Positions 33,477 through 42,476 of a stretch of DNA of 51,711 nucleotides are shown piece by piece. Position numbers and translations under genes: made by a program. Where the stretch lies: contig DATKDT010000137.1 of the NCBI GenBank assembly GCA_035512575.1, positions 1 through 51,711 of the forward strand, given 5' to 3'. The notes under the pieces were generated by a model. That model ran no database searches and was not told where the DNA came from. It saw only the letters and a list, made by a program, of their open reading frames with translations. Each line of letters begins with the position of its first letter. The stretch's first letter is position 1. The stretch is from JALYRV01 sp035512575. Its GTDB lineage: Bacteria > Acidobacteriota > Vicinamibacteria > Vicinamibacterales > SCN-69-37.

Positions 33477-34136
33477 ATGTCTTCGCGCCCGCTCATCATC
33501 GCCATCGACGGTCCTTCCGGAGCAGGGAAAGGCACCGTGGCCCGTACGCTTGCCGCGCGTCTGGGCTACACGCACGTCGACACGGGCGCGATGTACCGCG
33601 CGGTGGCGTGGCTGGCCGGCCACAACGGGCTCGACCTGGCCGACGAGGATGCGGTGACGTCGATTGCCGACGCGGCCGCCTTCGAGCTCGGCGCCGAGGT
33701 GCGCGTCGACGGCCACGACATCACGCGCGCGATTCGCACGCCCGAGATGGACGCCGCCGCCGGCATCGTCGCGAGCCATCCGCGCGTGCGGGAGTCGCTC
33801 GTGCGCCGGCAGCGCGAGTATGCGCAGCAGGGCGGGCTGGTGATGGAGGGGCGCGACATCGGCACCGTGGTGTTTCCCGATGCCGACGTGAAGGTGTTTC
33901 TCGACGCGTCGGCCGACGAGCGCGCCCGGCGCCGCGCGCACGACCCGGCGCATACGAGCTCCGAGGCCGGTCAGATCGAGAAGGTGGCGACCGCGCTCGC
34001 CGAGCGCGATCGCCTTGACAGCACGCGGAAGACGTCGCCGCTGGCCATGGCCGGCGACGCCGTCCGCATCGACACGACGGGGATGTCGGTCGACGAAGTG
34101 GTGGAGAAAGTGATGCAGTTGATTAGGGATCTCTAA
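33477..34136 (+). CDS. cmk: Cytidylate kinase
   Basis: A 219-residue kinase converting CMP or dCMP to the diphosphate. The P-loop is AIDGPSGAGKGTVARTLAARLG. Further motifs are YTHVDTGAMYRAVAW, GLVMEGRDIGTVVFPDADVK and the lid RARRRAHD. ATG 33477 is chosen over ATG 33453: it gives the normal N terminus (MSSRPLIIAIDGPSG) and matches the -10 box 6 nt upstream. In many bacteria cmk precedes rpsA and an IHF gene; here a reverse-strand gene separates them. Confidence 0.96.
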   Translation: MSSRPLIIAIDGPSGAGKGTVARTLAARLGYTHVDTGAMYRAVAWLAGHNGLDLADEDAVTSIADAAAFELGAEVRVDGHDITRAIRTPEMDAAAGIVASHPRVRESLVRRQREYAQQGGLVMEGRDIGTVVFPDADVKVFLDASADERARRRAHDPAHTSSEAGQIEKVATALAERDRLDSTRKTSPLAMAGDAVRIDTTGMSVDEVVEKVMQLIRDL

Positions 34137-34146
34137 TCCTTAATCC
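34121..34146. repeat. Short period-7 hairpin (GATTAGG/TTAATCC) at convergent stops
   Basis: GATTAG (34121-34126) pairs with CTAATC (34133-34138), and the plus strand then continues CTAATCC, TTAATCC as two 7-mers (34133-34146). It spans the stop codons of cmk and the convergent DUF6335 gene. Small, but it has the same period and location type as the larger arrays. Confidence 0.5.
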
Positions 34147-34928
34147 TCGTCCTTGCTCCGGTCCCGATAGTCGTCCGACGACGCCGGGTCGAGCTCCCAG
34201 CGGTGCCGGTCGCGCTCGATGATCTTGTCGGCGCCCTTCAGCTCCTCGCTGTCGGCGTACTGCACACCCAGCGCCTTGCCGATGTCGTCGACGCGGTCCT
34301 GATCCGGCGTCGGGTTGTCGCCGCCGGGGGTCTCGTCGCCCGTGGCGTAGGCATCTTCCCAGCTCGCGTCGACGTCGCCGCCCGTGAGGTCGGGTCCGCT
34401 TTCCGTGTGCTCCGTTCGGGCCTCGCGCATCTCGGTGCGGCCCGATCGCGCGGCGGACGAACCGCCTTCGTAGCCGAGCGTGGACGGGGCCGACGGCATC
34501 AGCTCCTCTTCCGATTCCGCCAGCCGGCGGCGCTCACGGTTGAGCGCGGGGAGCTTGCGGGCCGCCGCCTCGGCGGCGCGGTTTGCCGCCTTCTGGTGCG
34601 GGCCGGGACGGCCTTTGGGCGCCTTGCGGGCGGGCGCCTTCTTCTTCGCGCTCGCGGCCTTCTTACGGGCCGAAGCCTTCTTCTTCGCGGGCTTGCGCGC
34701 CGGCGCCTTCTTCTTCGCGGGCTTCTTCCGGGCCGGGCTGAGCCGGCGCGCGGTCTTCTTCGCTGTCCTGGCCGTCCGCTTTACCCGGCGGACAGCCTTT
34801 TTAGCCGCCCGTTTGACCCTGCGAACGGCCTTTTTCGCGGCCTTTCTCAGCTGTTTCGGGCGTCTGGCCGACTTCTTTGCCGCTTTCCTGCTTTTTCGCC
34901 CGCCGCGGGCGGATCGCGTCTTCGCCAT
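34140..34928 (-). CDS. Histone H1-like Lys/Ala-rich protein with DUF6335 domain
   Basis: A 262-residue two-part protein. Residues 1-110 are almost only Lys, Arg, Ala and Pro, with repeated AKKAVRRVKR and KKAPARK units like eukaryotic H1 tails and bacterial Hc1/AlgP-type proteins. Residues 183-262 match DUF6335 (GGDVDASWEDAY, then TPDQDRVDDIGKALGV, then RDRHRWELDPAS). The basic half should bind DNA or RNA; the acidic domain has no known role. It is convergent with cmk and divergent from rpsA, between two genes that are usually neighbours. Confidence 0.85.
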   Translation of the reverse strand: MAKTRSARGGRKSRKAAKKSARRPKQLRKAAKKAVRRVKRAAKKAVRRVKRTARTAKKTARRLSPARKKPAKKKAPARKPAKKKASARKKAASAKKKAPARKAPKGRPGPHQKAANRAAEAAARKLPALNRERRRLAESEEELMPSAPSTLGYEGGSSAARSGRTEMREARTEHTESGPDLTGGDVDASWEDAYATGDETPGGDNPTPDQDRVDDIGKALGVQYADSEELKGADKIIERDRHRWELDPASSDDYRDRSKDED

Positions 34929-34964
34929 GTGAACGCTCCTCAGAGAATTGCCGGGGCTTCAGGT

Positions 34965-34994
34965 TTGACCATGTTCCCGTAAGTGACGTATAAT
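34965..34994 (+). promoter_or_regulatory. Sigma-70 promoter of rpsA
   Basis: TTGACC (34965-34970) and TATAAT (34989-34994) are separated by 18 bp. This is the best canonical promoter in the window. It predicts a 5' leader of about 95 nt before ATG 35099, unlike the many leaderless genes here. Confidence 0.75.
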
Positions 34995-34999
34995 TCGGG

Positions 35000-35098
35000 G
35001 CTTATCGCAATTCCAGCGATACGAATCTGACGGCCGCCGGCGCCGAAAGGCCGGTTCGGTACGCCCCGGGGGGTGCCGGTGGAGAGGACCCGCAACGA
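35000..35098 (+). promoter_or_regulatory. Structured 5' leader of rpsA
   Basis: The leader contains GC-rich self-complementary stretches: GGCC at 35031-35034 with GGCC at 35051-35054 around the CGCCGGCG segment, and GGTACGCCCC at 35057-35066 with GGGGTGCC just downstream. It ends with GGAGAGGA about 10 nt before the ATG. S1 autoregulation through leader RNA structure is known in proteobacteria; a similar role here is inferred. Confidence 0.4.
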
Positions 35099-36838
<1,740 letters not shown>

Positions 36839-36839
36839 T

Positions 36840-36970
36840 CGGTAACCGGTTGCCGGTAACCGGTTGCCGGTCTGTCGCGCGCGGCACAAGGGCCGCGCGC
36901 CAAAGCTTCAAGCCGGCGGCGCGTTGTCGCCGCCGGCTCGCACCGACAACTGGTTACCGACAACCGGCAA
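36840..36970. repeat. Period-7 array (CGGTAAC family) with nested cruciform
   Basis: Left: five 7-mers alternating CGGTAAC and CGGTTGC (36840-36874). Right: CCGACAA, CTGGTTA, CCGACAA, CCGGCAA (36943-36970), which is the reverse complement with transitions. Between them are two strong hairpins: a 9-bp stem (36877-36885/36892-36900, 6-nt loop) and an 11-bp stem (36911-36921/36928-36938, 6-nt loop). The array starts 2 nt after the rpsA stop and ends 4 nt before the hup ribosome binding site. Confidence 0.9.
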
Positions 36971-36983
36971 CCTAGGAGCGAAG

Positions 36984-37343
36984 ATGTCCGGCGCCATGAC
37001 CAAAGCGGAGCTCGTCGAGGAAGTCTCGAAGGTCTCCGATCTCACCAAGAAGCACTCCGAGGTCATCGTCGACACGGTGTTCAAGGCGATCATCGACGCG
37101 CTGCATCGCGGCGAGAAGATCGAGCTTCGCGGCTTTGGCAGCTTCCGCCTGCGCAAGCGCGAGCCGCGCAAGGGACGCAACCCCAAGACCGGCGACAAGG
37201 TCGACGTGCCGCCGAAGCGCGTGCCGTACTTCAAGCCCGGCAAGGAGCTCAAGGAGCTGATCAACCACTCGGGCGCCGACATGGCCGAGACGTCCGGCGA
37301 CACCGATCAGGGCGCGGGGGCGTCCGAGCCGGAGACGGCTTGA
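36984..37343 (+). CDS. HU/IHF-family DNA-bending protein
   Basis: A 119-residue nucleoid protein. It has helical TKAELVEEVSKVSDLTKKHS, the core IELRGFGSFRLRKREPRKGR, the DNA-intercalating arm GRNPKTGDKVDVPPKRVPYF and a short acidic tail (residues 95-119) absent from E. coli HU. Position after rpsA matches ihfB in proteobacteria. ATG 36984 has AGGAG 5 nt upstream. The RNPKTG arm carries the conserved Pro that kinks DNA. Whether it works as HU (homodimer) or an IHF-like subunit cannot be told. Confidence 0.93.
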   Translation: MSGAMTKAELVEEVSKVSDLTKKHSEVIVDTVFKAIIDALHRGEKIELRGFGSFRLRKREPRKGRNPKTGDKVDVPPKRVPYFKPGKELKELINHSGADMAETSGDTDQGAGASEPETA

Positions 37344-37344
37344 T

Positions 37345-37842
37345 TTGGATCGGCTCTTTTCACCCTGGCGGCTGAAGTACGTGACGGCCGCATCCGGTGA
37401 AGACGCCGGCGCCTGCATCTTCTGCGAGGCGCGCGACCGCAACGACCCGCTCGTGATTCACCGCGGGACGCACACCTTCGTCATCCTCAACCTGTTTCCC
37501 TACAACAACGGCCACCTGATGGTGGTGCCCGGCCGGCACATCGGACGGCTGGCCGACGCGCGCCCCGAGGAGCTGTCGGAGCTGATGGCGCTGACGCGCG
37601 CCGCGGAGATGGCGCTCACCGAGGCCTACGCGCCTCACGGGCTGAACATGGGCCTGAACCTGGGCAAGCCGGCGGGCGCCGGCGTGCTCGATCACGTGCA
37701 CATGCACGTGGTGCCGCGCTGGAACGGCGACACGAATTTCATGTCGGTGGTGGGCGAGACGCGCGTGCTGCCCGAGGAGCTGCCGGTGACCGCCGACCGG
37801 CTGCGGCCGATCTTTCGGCGGCTGGGTGGCGCAGGCCTTTAG
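37345..37842 (+). CDS. HIT-family nucleotide hydrolase/transferase
   Basis: A 165-residue histidine-triad protein. The triad is DHVHMHVVPRW (about residues 112-122), with the upstream FPYNNGHLMVVPGRH strand and a CIFC motif (28-31) that often binds zinc with later residues. This subgroup resembles diadenosine tetraphosphate phosphorylases (Ap4A to ADP). The start is TTG at 37345, 1 nt after the HU/IHF stop, so the genes are probably cotranscribed. Confidence 0.9.
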   Translation: MDRLFSPWRLKYVTAASGEDAGACIFCEARDRNDPLVIHRGTHTFVILNLFPYNNGHLMVVPGRHIGRLADARPEELSELMALTRAAEMALTEAYAPHGLNMGLNLGKPAGAGVLDHVHMHVVPRWNGDTNFMSVVGETRVLPEELPVTADRLRPIFRRLGGAGL

Positions 37843-38249
37843 GCCTGGAGCCAGTCCGCCAGGGAAGGCCAGTCGGGGACGACGGCGATTTCCGGCAGCC
37901 AGTGAAAGATATTCCCGCGCGCGCCCACGATTGCGACAGGTTTGCCGAGCGCCAGCGCGTAGCCGGTTTCCACGTGCCGCCCTCCGCGTCCGATGCTGCA
38001 GGACTCGGCCGGGTTGAACACCACCACGGCGTCGGCGGCGTCGATATCTTCGAAATCCTGCCGGGCAATCGCCGCGAGACGCTCGCCGGCGCCCTCCTGA
38101 TCGGCCAGCGCGGTTGCCGGCGTCGACGACGGCGCATCCAGCCAGCGTGAGGTGACGCGATAGCCTGCGGCGACGAGCTGTTCGCGTGCCTGCCGCAGTA
38201 CTGGTGCGTCCTCGAACTGGCCGCTGAGATAAATCGCACGCATGCTCAA
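37839..38249 (-). CDS. Nucleoside 2-deoxyribosyltransferase-like protein
   Basis: A 136-residue Rossmann-like protein of the nucleoside 2-deoxyribosyltransferase superfamily. It begins AIYLSGQFED, has DAADAVVVFNPAESCSIGRG and GGRHVETGYALALGKPVAIVG, where the Glu in VETG is the catalytic position of the family. The TTG at 38249 is favoured because AGGAG lies 8 nt upstream and it overlaps the antiporter stop (TTGA); ATG 38243 is the alternative. It overlaps the convergent HIT gene by 4 nt. The real substrate may be a nucleotide or NAD-like molecule. Confidence 0.82.
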   Translation of the reverse strand: MSMRAIYLSGQFEDAPVLRQAREQLVAAGYRVTSRWLDAPSSTPATALADQEGAGERLAAIARQDFEDIDAADAVVVFNPAESCSIGRGGRHVETGYALALGKPVAIVGARGNIFHWLPEIAVVPDWPSLADWLQA

Positions 38250-39985
38250 TTCTTGATCTCCTCACGCACCCGGGCGCGCTCGCGATCGATCTGCTCGGGC
38301 GTCGCGCCGAGCCGGGTCATCATGGCCTCGGTCATCGCCAGCGCGACTTCGGCTTCTCCCGAGAAGACCGCGTCCGCGCCCGCGTCGCGCAGGCTGGGCA
38401 CGTGGCGGATGTACATCGCGCGCGCCATCACGTGGATGTCGTCGTTGAGCTCGCGCGCGGCGCGGATGGTGTCCTCGCTGTGCTCCATGCCCGCCGACGT
38501 CAGCACGATGGTGTCGGCCGCCGCGACGCCGGCTTCCTCCAGGATCGTCTGATTGGTGGCGTCGCCGTAGATGGCGCGGAAGCCGTCCTCGCGGGCCGCC
38601 CGGGCGTTGCCCAGGCTCAGCTCCACGATGGTCGGGGTCACGCCGTTTTCCTTGAGCAGCCGCGCGAACGTCCGCCCGCTCGGCCCGTAGCCGATGACGA
38701 CCGCGCGGTGGGCGGCGCCGCTGTCGGGCTGCCCCTTCTGGTCGTCGTGCTCGCGCACCTCTGGTCCATTCAGGACGCGCCAGACTGCCGGTCTGGCGGC
38801 CGCCCACCGGATGAACGGCTTGCCTGCGCGGTAGATGAGCGGGTTGATGACGATCGACCCGATGGCGACGGCAATGATGACGTTGCCCGCCTCGGGCGGC
38901 AGCACCCCGAGGTCCTGCCCGGCGCGGGCCAGGATGAACGAGAACTCGCCGATCTGCGACAGCGCCGCGGCCACCGGCACCGTCACCGCGAGGCCATAGC
39001 CCATCGCGCGCGTGACCACGGCCGCGATGAGCGGCTTGCCGATCACCACCACCGCGAATGCCATGGCCGCCAGGGCCGGCGCTTCCCACAGCGCGCGCGG
39101 ATCGAACAGCATGCCGATCGACACGAAGAACAGGACGGCAAAGGCGTCGCGCAGCGGCAGCGCCTCGGCCGCGGCGCGCGAGCTGTAGTCGGATCGGCCG
39201 ACGATCATGCCGGCCAGAAACGCCCCGAGCGCCATCGACACGCCGAAGGCGAGCGTCGAGCCCACGGCGATGCCGAGGGCGATGGCCAGCACGCTCAGCG
39301 TGAACAACTCGCGCGACTTCGTCCTGGCGACGCGGGCCATCAGCCACGGAATCAGACGCGCGCCGGCGGTGAAGAGCACGACTCCCAGGACGGCCACCTT
39401 GGCCAGCGTCACCAGCAGCGCCCAGGCGACACTGGGCCGTTCGGCGCCCGTGTCGGTGCCGACCGCCCCGGCAAACATCGCGGGCAGCAGCACGAGCACC
39501 ACGACGGTGAAGATGTCCTCGACGATGAGCCAGCCCACCGCGATATGTCCGGTCTGCGTATGCAGCTCGTTGCCGTCCGACAGCACGCGGATCAGGACAA
39601 CGGTGCTGGCCACGGAGAGGCAGAGGCCGAAGACGAGGCCGGCCGTCCACGACCAGCCCAGCGCGGTCGCGGCGAGCGCGCCGAGGACCGTCGCAAACGC
39701 GCTCTGGAGCACGGCGCCCGGCACGGCCACGCGCCGGACCGCGAGCAGATCCTTGAGATCGAAATGCAGGCCGACGCCGAACATCAGCAGGATCACGCCG
39801 ACTTCGGCGAGTTGCTCGGCCATCACGGCGTCGGCATGGAATCCCGGCGTCTGCGGCCCGATCAGCACGCCGGCGAGCAGGTAGCCCACGATGGGCGACA
39901 GGTGCAGGCGATGCGTGATGTAGCCGAGGATCAGCGCGGCGCCGAATCCCGCGGCCAGCATCAGGATCAGGTCGATATCGTGCAC
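38246..39985 (-). CDS. CPA2 cation:proton antiporter with RCK domain (KefB/YbaL-like)
   Basis: A 579-residue protein with about 12-13 membrane helices (1-395) of the Na+/H+ exchanger fold. Motifs include LSPIVGYLLAGVLIGPQTPG, GVGLHFDLKDL and AVGWLIVEDIFTVVVL. A cytoplasmic RCK/TrkA-N domain follows (about 425-545, VVIGYGPSGRTFARLL) that binds NAD(H) or nucleotides. It is most like YbaL/RosB potassium-proton antiporters. The GTG at 39985 is the start, with a minus-strand -10 box 6 nt upstream. Confidence 0.92.
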   Translation of the reverse strand: MHDIDLILMLAAGFGAALILGYITHRLHLSPIVGYLLAGVLIGPQTPGFHADAVMAEQLAEVGVILLMFGVGLHFDLKDLLAVRRVAVPGAVLQSAFATVLGALAATALGWSWTAGLVFGLCLSVASTVVLIRVLSDGNELHTQTGHIAVGWLIVEDIFTVVVLVLLPAMFAGAVGTDTGAERPSVAWALLVTLAKVAVLGVVLFTAGARLIPWLMARVARTKSRELFTLSVLAIALGIAVGSTLAFGVSMALGAFLAGMIVGRSDYSSRAAAEALPLRDAFAVLFFVSIGMLFDPRALWEAPALAAMAFAVVVIGKPLIAAVVTRAMGYGLAVTVPVAAALSQIGEFSFILARAGQDLGVLPPEAGNVIIAVAIGSIVINPLIYRAGKPFIRWAAARPAVWRVLNGPEVREHDDQKGQPDSGAAHRAVVIGYGPSGRTFARLLKENGVTPTIVELSLGNARAAREDGFRAIYGDATNQTILEEAGVAAADTIVLTSAGMEHSEDTIRAARELNDDIHVMARAMYIRHVPSLRDAGADAVFSGEAEVALAMTEAMMTRLGATPEQIDRERARVREEIKN

Positions 39986-39991
39986 GAAAGA

Positions 39992-40015
39992 ATTCTAACG
40001 GCCTGACGGTAGAAT
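39992..40015. promoter_or_regulatory. Divergent leaderless promoters, antiporter and acyl-CoA dehydrogenase
   Basis: Two identical -10 boxes form an inverted repeat: minus-strand TAGAAT (39992-39997), 6 nt before GTG 39985, and plus-strand TAGAAT (40010-40015), 7 nt before ATG 40023. They lie within the 7-bp inverted repeat AATTCTA/TAGAATT. No Shine-Dalgarno sequence fits either gene. Confidence 0.6.
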
Positions 40016-40022
40016 TATCTCA

Positions 40023-41162
40023 ATGGATCTCACGCTTTCGGACGCGCAGCAGGCCTTTCTCGATCGTGTCGATGCGTTCGCGCGCGACGAGGTGCGGCCG
40101 GCGGCCGCGGCCATCGACGAGTCGGATGTGTTCCCGCGCGAGCTGGCGGGCCGCGCCGCGGCGATTGGCCTGTCGGGCGTGGCGCTGCCGGCCGAGTGGG
40201 GCGGCGCCGGGCTCGACATGGTGACGTACGCGCATGCGCTGGAGCGGATCGGGCGCGAGAGCGCCACGCTGGCCGTCATCCTCAGCGTGAACAACTCGCT
40301 GGTCGCGTCAGTGCTGCACCGGTGGGGCACGGCGGCGCAGAAGGAGCGCTGGCTGAAGGCGCTGGCCGGCGGCGCGCGCATCGGCGCCTTCGCGCTGTCC
40401 GAGGAAGACGCCGGATCGGACGCCGGCAACCAGCAGACCATTGCGGCCCTCGACGACCGCGGCCACGTGCTCAACGGCCGCAAGGTCTGGGTCGCCAACG
40501 CCGAAGCCGCCGATCTCTTCATCGTCTTTGCGGCGACGCAGCCGGGCGCGCGCGGCCGCGGCATCACCGCGTTCCTGGTGCCGGCCGATTCACCCGGCCT
40601 GTCGATCGAGAAGGTGGGCGAGTCGCTGGGTGTGCGCGGCCTGGGCTGCCGCGACATCGTCCTGAAGGACGTGCGCGTGGAAGCGGACGGCGTCCTCGGC
40701 GAAGCGGGGCATGGCTTCCGGATCGCGATGACGGCGCTCGAGGGTGGGCGCGTGGCGATTGCCGCGCAGGCGCTGGGCGTGGGCCGGGCGGCGCTCGACG
40801 AGGCGCTGGCCTACGCGCGGGGACGCGAGACGTTCGGCCAGCCGATCGCGAACTATCAGGCGATTCAGTTCATGCTGGCCGACATGGCCACCGAGCTCGA
40901 CGCCGCGCGGATGCTGACCCTCAAGGCCGCCGACGCCTGCGACCGCCAGTCGTCAGCGGCGGTCGAGGCGGCGATGGCGAAGCTGCTCGCGTCCGAGGCG
41001 GCGCACCGCGCGGCCGATCGCGCGCTGCAGATCTTCGCGTCGGCCGGCTACCGCCGCGGCACGGTCGTCGAACGCCTGTTCCGCGACGTCCGCGCGACGG
41101 AGATCTACCAGGGCACGTCGGAAGTGCAGCGGATGATCATCGCGGAGGAGATTCTTCGCTGA
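40023..41162 (+). CDS. Acyl-CoA dehydrogenase, catalytic Glu replaced by Gln
   Basis: A 379-residue FAD flavoprotein of the acyl-CoA dehydrogenase family. FAD and substrate motifs are present: FALSEEDAGSDAGNQQT, GRKVWVANAEAADLF, YARGRETFGQPIANYQAIQ and QIFASAGYRRG. The usual catalytic base in the C-terminal IYEGTSEVQR motif is Gln here (EIYQGTSEVQRMI). The alternative isovaleryl-type position before the helix-G Arg is Gly. The true reaction is therefore uncertain. The start is ATG 40023 after a leaderless-type promoter. It is convergent with a second, canonical dehydrogenase. Confidence 0.9.
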   Translation: MDLTLSDAQQAFLDRVDAFARDEVRPAAAAIDESDVFPRELAGRAAAIGLSGVALPAEWGGAGLDMVTYAHALERIGRESATLAVILSVNNSLVASVLHRWGTAAQKERWLKALAGGARIGAFALSEEDAGSDAGNQQTIAALDDRGHVLNGRKVWVANAEAADLFIVFAATQPGARGRGITAFLVPADSPGLSIEKVGESLGVRGLGCRDIVLKDVRVEADGVLGEAGHGFRIAMTALEGGRVAIAAQALGVGRAALDEALAYARGRETFGQPIANYQAIQFMLADMATELDAARMLTLKAADACDRQSSAAVEAAMAKLLASEAAHRAADRALQIFASAGYRRGTVVERLFRDVRATEIYQGTSEVQRMIIAEEILR

Positions 41163-41163
41163 T

Positions 41164-41247
41164 CAGGCTCCAGACTCCAGTCCCCAGGCTCCAGGAAACT
41201 CCGGGTACCTGAAGCCTGCCGGGGTCTGGAGTTGGGGTCTGGAGCCT
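41164..41247. repeat. Period-7 array (CAGGCTC family) between convergent dehydrogenases
   Basis: Five 7-mers beginning with CAG (41164-41198) are followed by an inverted group (TGGAGT, TGGGGTC, TGGAGCC; to 41247), giving a long imperfect hairpin. It is the same word family as 13224-13300. It fills the gap between two convergent acyl-CoA dehydrogenase genes and overlaps the last codon of the minus-strand gene. Confidence 0.85.
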
Positions 41248-42409
41248 ATCCGATGATGTTTTTGGCAATCGTCTGCAGCTGCAGGTTCGACGTGCCTTCG
41301 TAGATCTGGCCGATCTTCGCGTCGCGATACAGCTTCTCGACCGGGTATTCCTTGACGAAGCCGTTGCCGCCGAACAGGTTCACCGCGAGCGACGCGGTGC
41401 GCTCGGCGCATTCCGACGCCACCAGCTTGCAGATGGCCGCTTCGGTGAGGAACGGCCTGCCCGCGTCGCGCAGGCGCGCGGCGTTGTAGACCGAGAGGGT
41501 CGCGCACTCGATGTCGGCCGCGGCGCGCGCGATCTGATGCTGCACCGCCTGGAAGTCGGCAATCGCCTTGCCGAACTGCTTGCGCTCCTTCGTGTACTTG
41601 ATCGTGTGCTCGAGCGCGCCCTTGGCGAGGCCGATCATCTGCGCGCCGATGCCGATCCGTCCTTCGTTGAGCGTCTCGATCGCCGTCTTGTAGCCCTTGC
41701 CGACCTCGCCGAGCACGTTCGCCTTCGGCACGCGGCAGTCGTCGAGAATCAGCTCGCACGTGCTGCTCGCGCGGATGCCGAGCTTGTCTTCCTTCTTGCC
41801 CACCGTGAAGCCCGTGAACCCGCGCTCCACGATGAACGCCGTAATGCCGCGATACCCGGCGTCGGGATTGACGTTGGCGAACACCAGGAAGATGTCGGCC
41901 TCGTTGCCGTTGGTGATCCAGAGCTTGCGGCCGTTGAGCGACCACTCGCCGTCCTTCTCGGTGCCGCGCGCCGTCAGCGCGAACGCGTCGCTGCCCGACC
42001 CGGCCTCCGACAGCGCATAGGCGCCCACCGTGTCGGACGCCAGCCGCGGCAGGTACCGCTTCTTCACGTCGTCATTGCCCCAGCGCAGGAACGCGTTGAT
42101 GACGAGCGTGTTCTGCACGTCGACGAGGACGCCGATCGATGGGTCGACGCGCGACAGCTCCTCGACGGCGAGCACCGAATGGAAGAACGTGCCGCCCGCG
42201 CCGCCGTGGCTTTCGGGCACCTCGATGCCCATGACGCCGAGGTCGAACAGCTTCCGGACCAGGTCTTTCGGAATCTTCGCGTGCTCGTCCATCTCGCGGA
42301 CGAGGGGGCGCACCTGCGCCTCGGCGAATTCCCGGATGCTGTCGCGCAGGATGCGCTCGTCTTCACTCAGGTCGGTCAGGGCGGGGTTGGCCATCACGTT
42401 CAAACTCAT
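41246..42409 (-). CDS. Acyl-CoA dehydrogenase
   Basis: A 387-residue acyl-CoA dehydrogenase carrying all usual motifs: YALSEAGSGSDAFALT, GRKLWITNGNEADIFLVF, ERKQFGKAIADFQAVQHQ, LFGGNGFVKEYPVEKLYRD and QIYEGTSNLQLQT with the catalytic Glu. It resembles short/branched-chain dehydrogenases of fatty-acid or branched amino acid breakdown. ATG 42409 is preferred because the -10 box TAAAAT ends 7 nt before it; ATG 42394 is the alternative. The methylmalonyl-CoA mutase at the window end could act downstream in branched-chain catabolism. Confidence 0.93.
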   Translation of the reverse strand: MSLNVMANPALTDLSEDERILRDSIREFAEAQVRPLVREMDEHAKIPKDLVRKLFDLGVMGIEVPESHGGAGGTFFHSVLAVEELSRVDPSIGVLVDVQNTLVINAFLRWGNDDVKKRYLPRLASDTVGAYALSEAGSGSDAFALTARGTEKDGEWSLNGRKLWITNGNEADIFLVFANVNPDAGYRGITAFIVERGFTGFTVGKKEDKLGIRASSTCELILDDCRVPKANVLGEVGKGYKTAIETLNEGRIGIGAQMIGLAKGALEHTIKYTKERKQFGKAIADFQAVQHQIARAAADIECATLSVYNAARLRDAGRPFLTEAAICKLVASECAERTASLAVNLFGGNGFVKEYPVEKLYRDAKIGQIYEGTSNLQLQTIAKNIIG

Positions 42410-42416
42410 GCGCAGG

Positions 42417-42469
42417 ATTTTATCGCAGCCGCACCGCCTCCGCCGGCGTCTTAAGCTCCGGGATACTAT
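42417..42469. promoter_or_regulatory. Divergent leaderless promoters, dehydrogenase and VWFA gene
   Basis: The minus-strand -10 TAAAAT (42417-42422) ends 7 nt before ATG 42409. The plus-strand -10 TACTAT (42464-42469) ends 7 nt before ATG 42477. Neither start has a ribosome binding site. Confidence 0.55.
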
Positions 42470-42476
42470 GGGGACG

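Noticed and set aside
36840..36970. CRISPR array
   Set aside because: Units are only 7 nt with no unique spacers and no cas genes are present. The structure is a palindrome, not a direct-repeat/spacer array.
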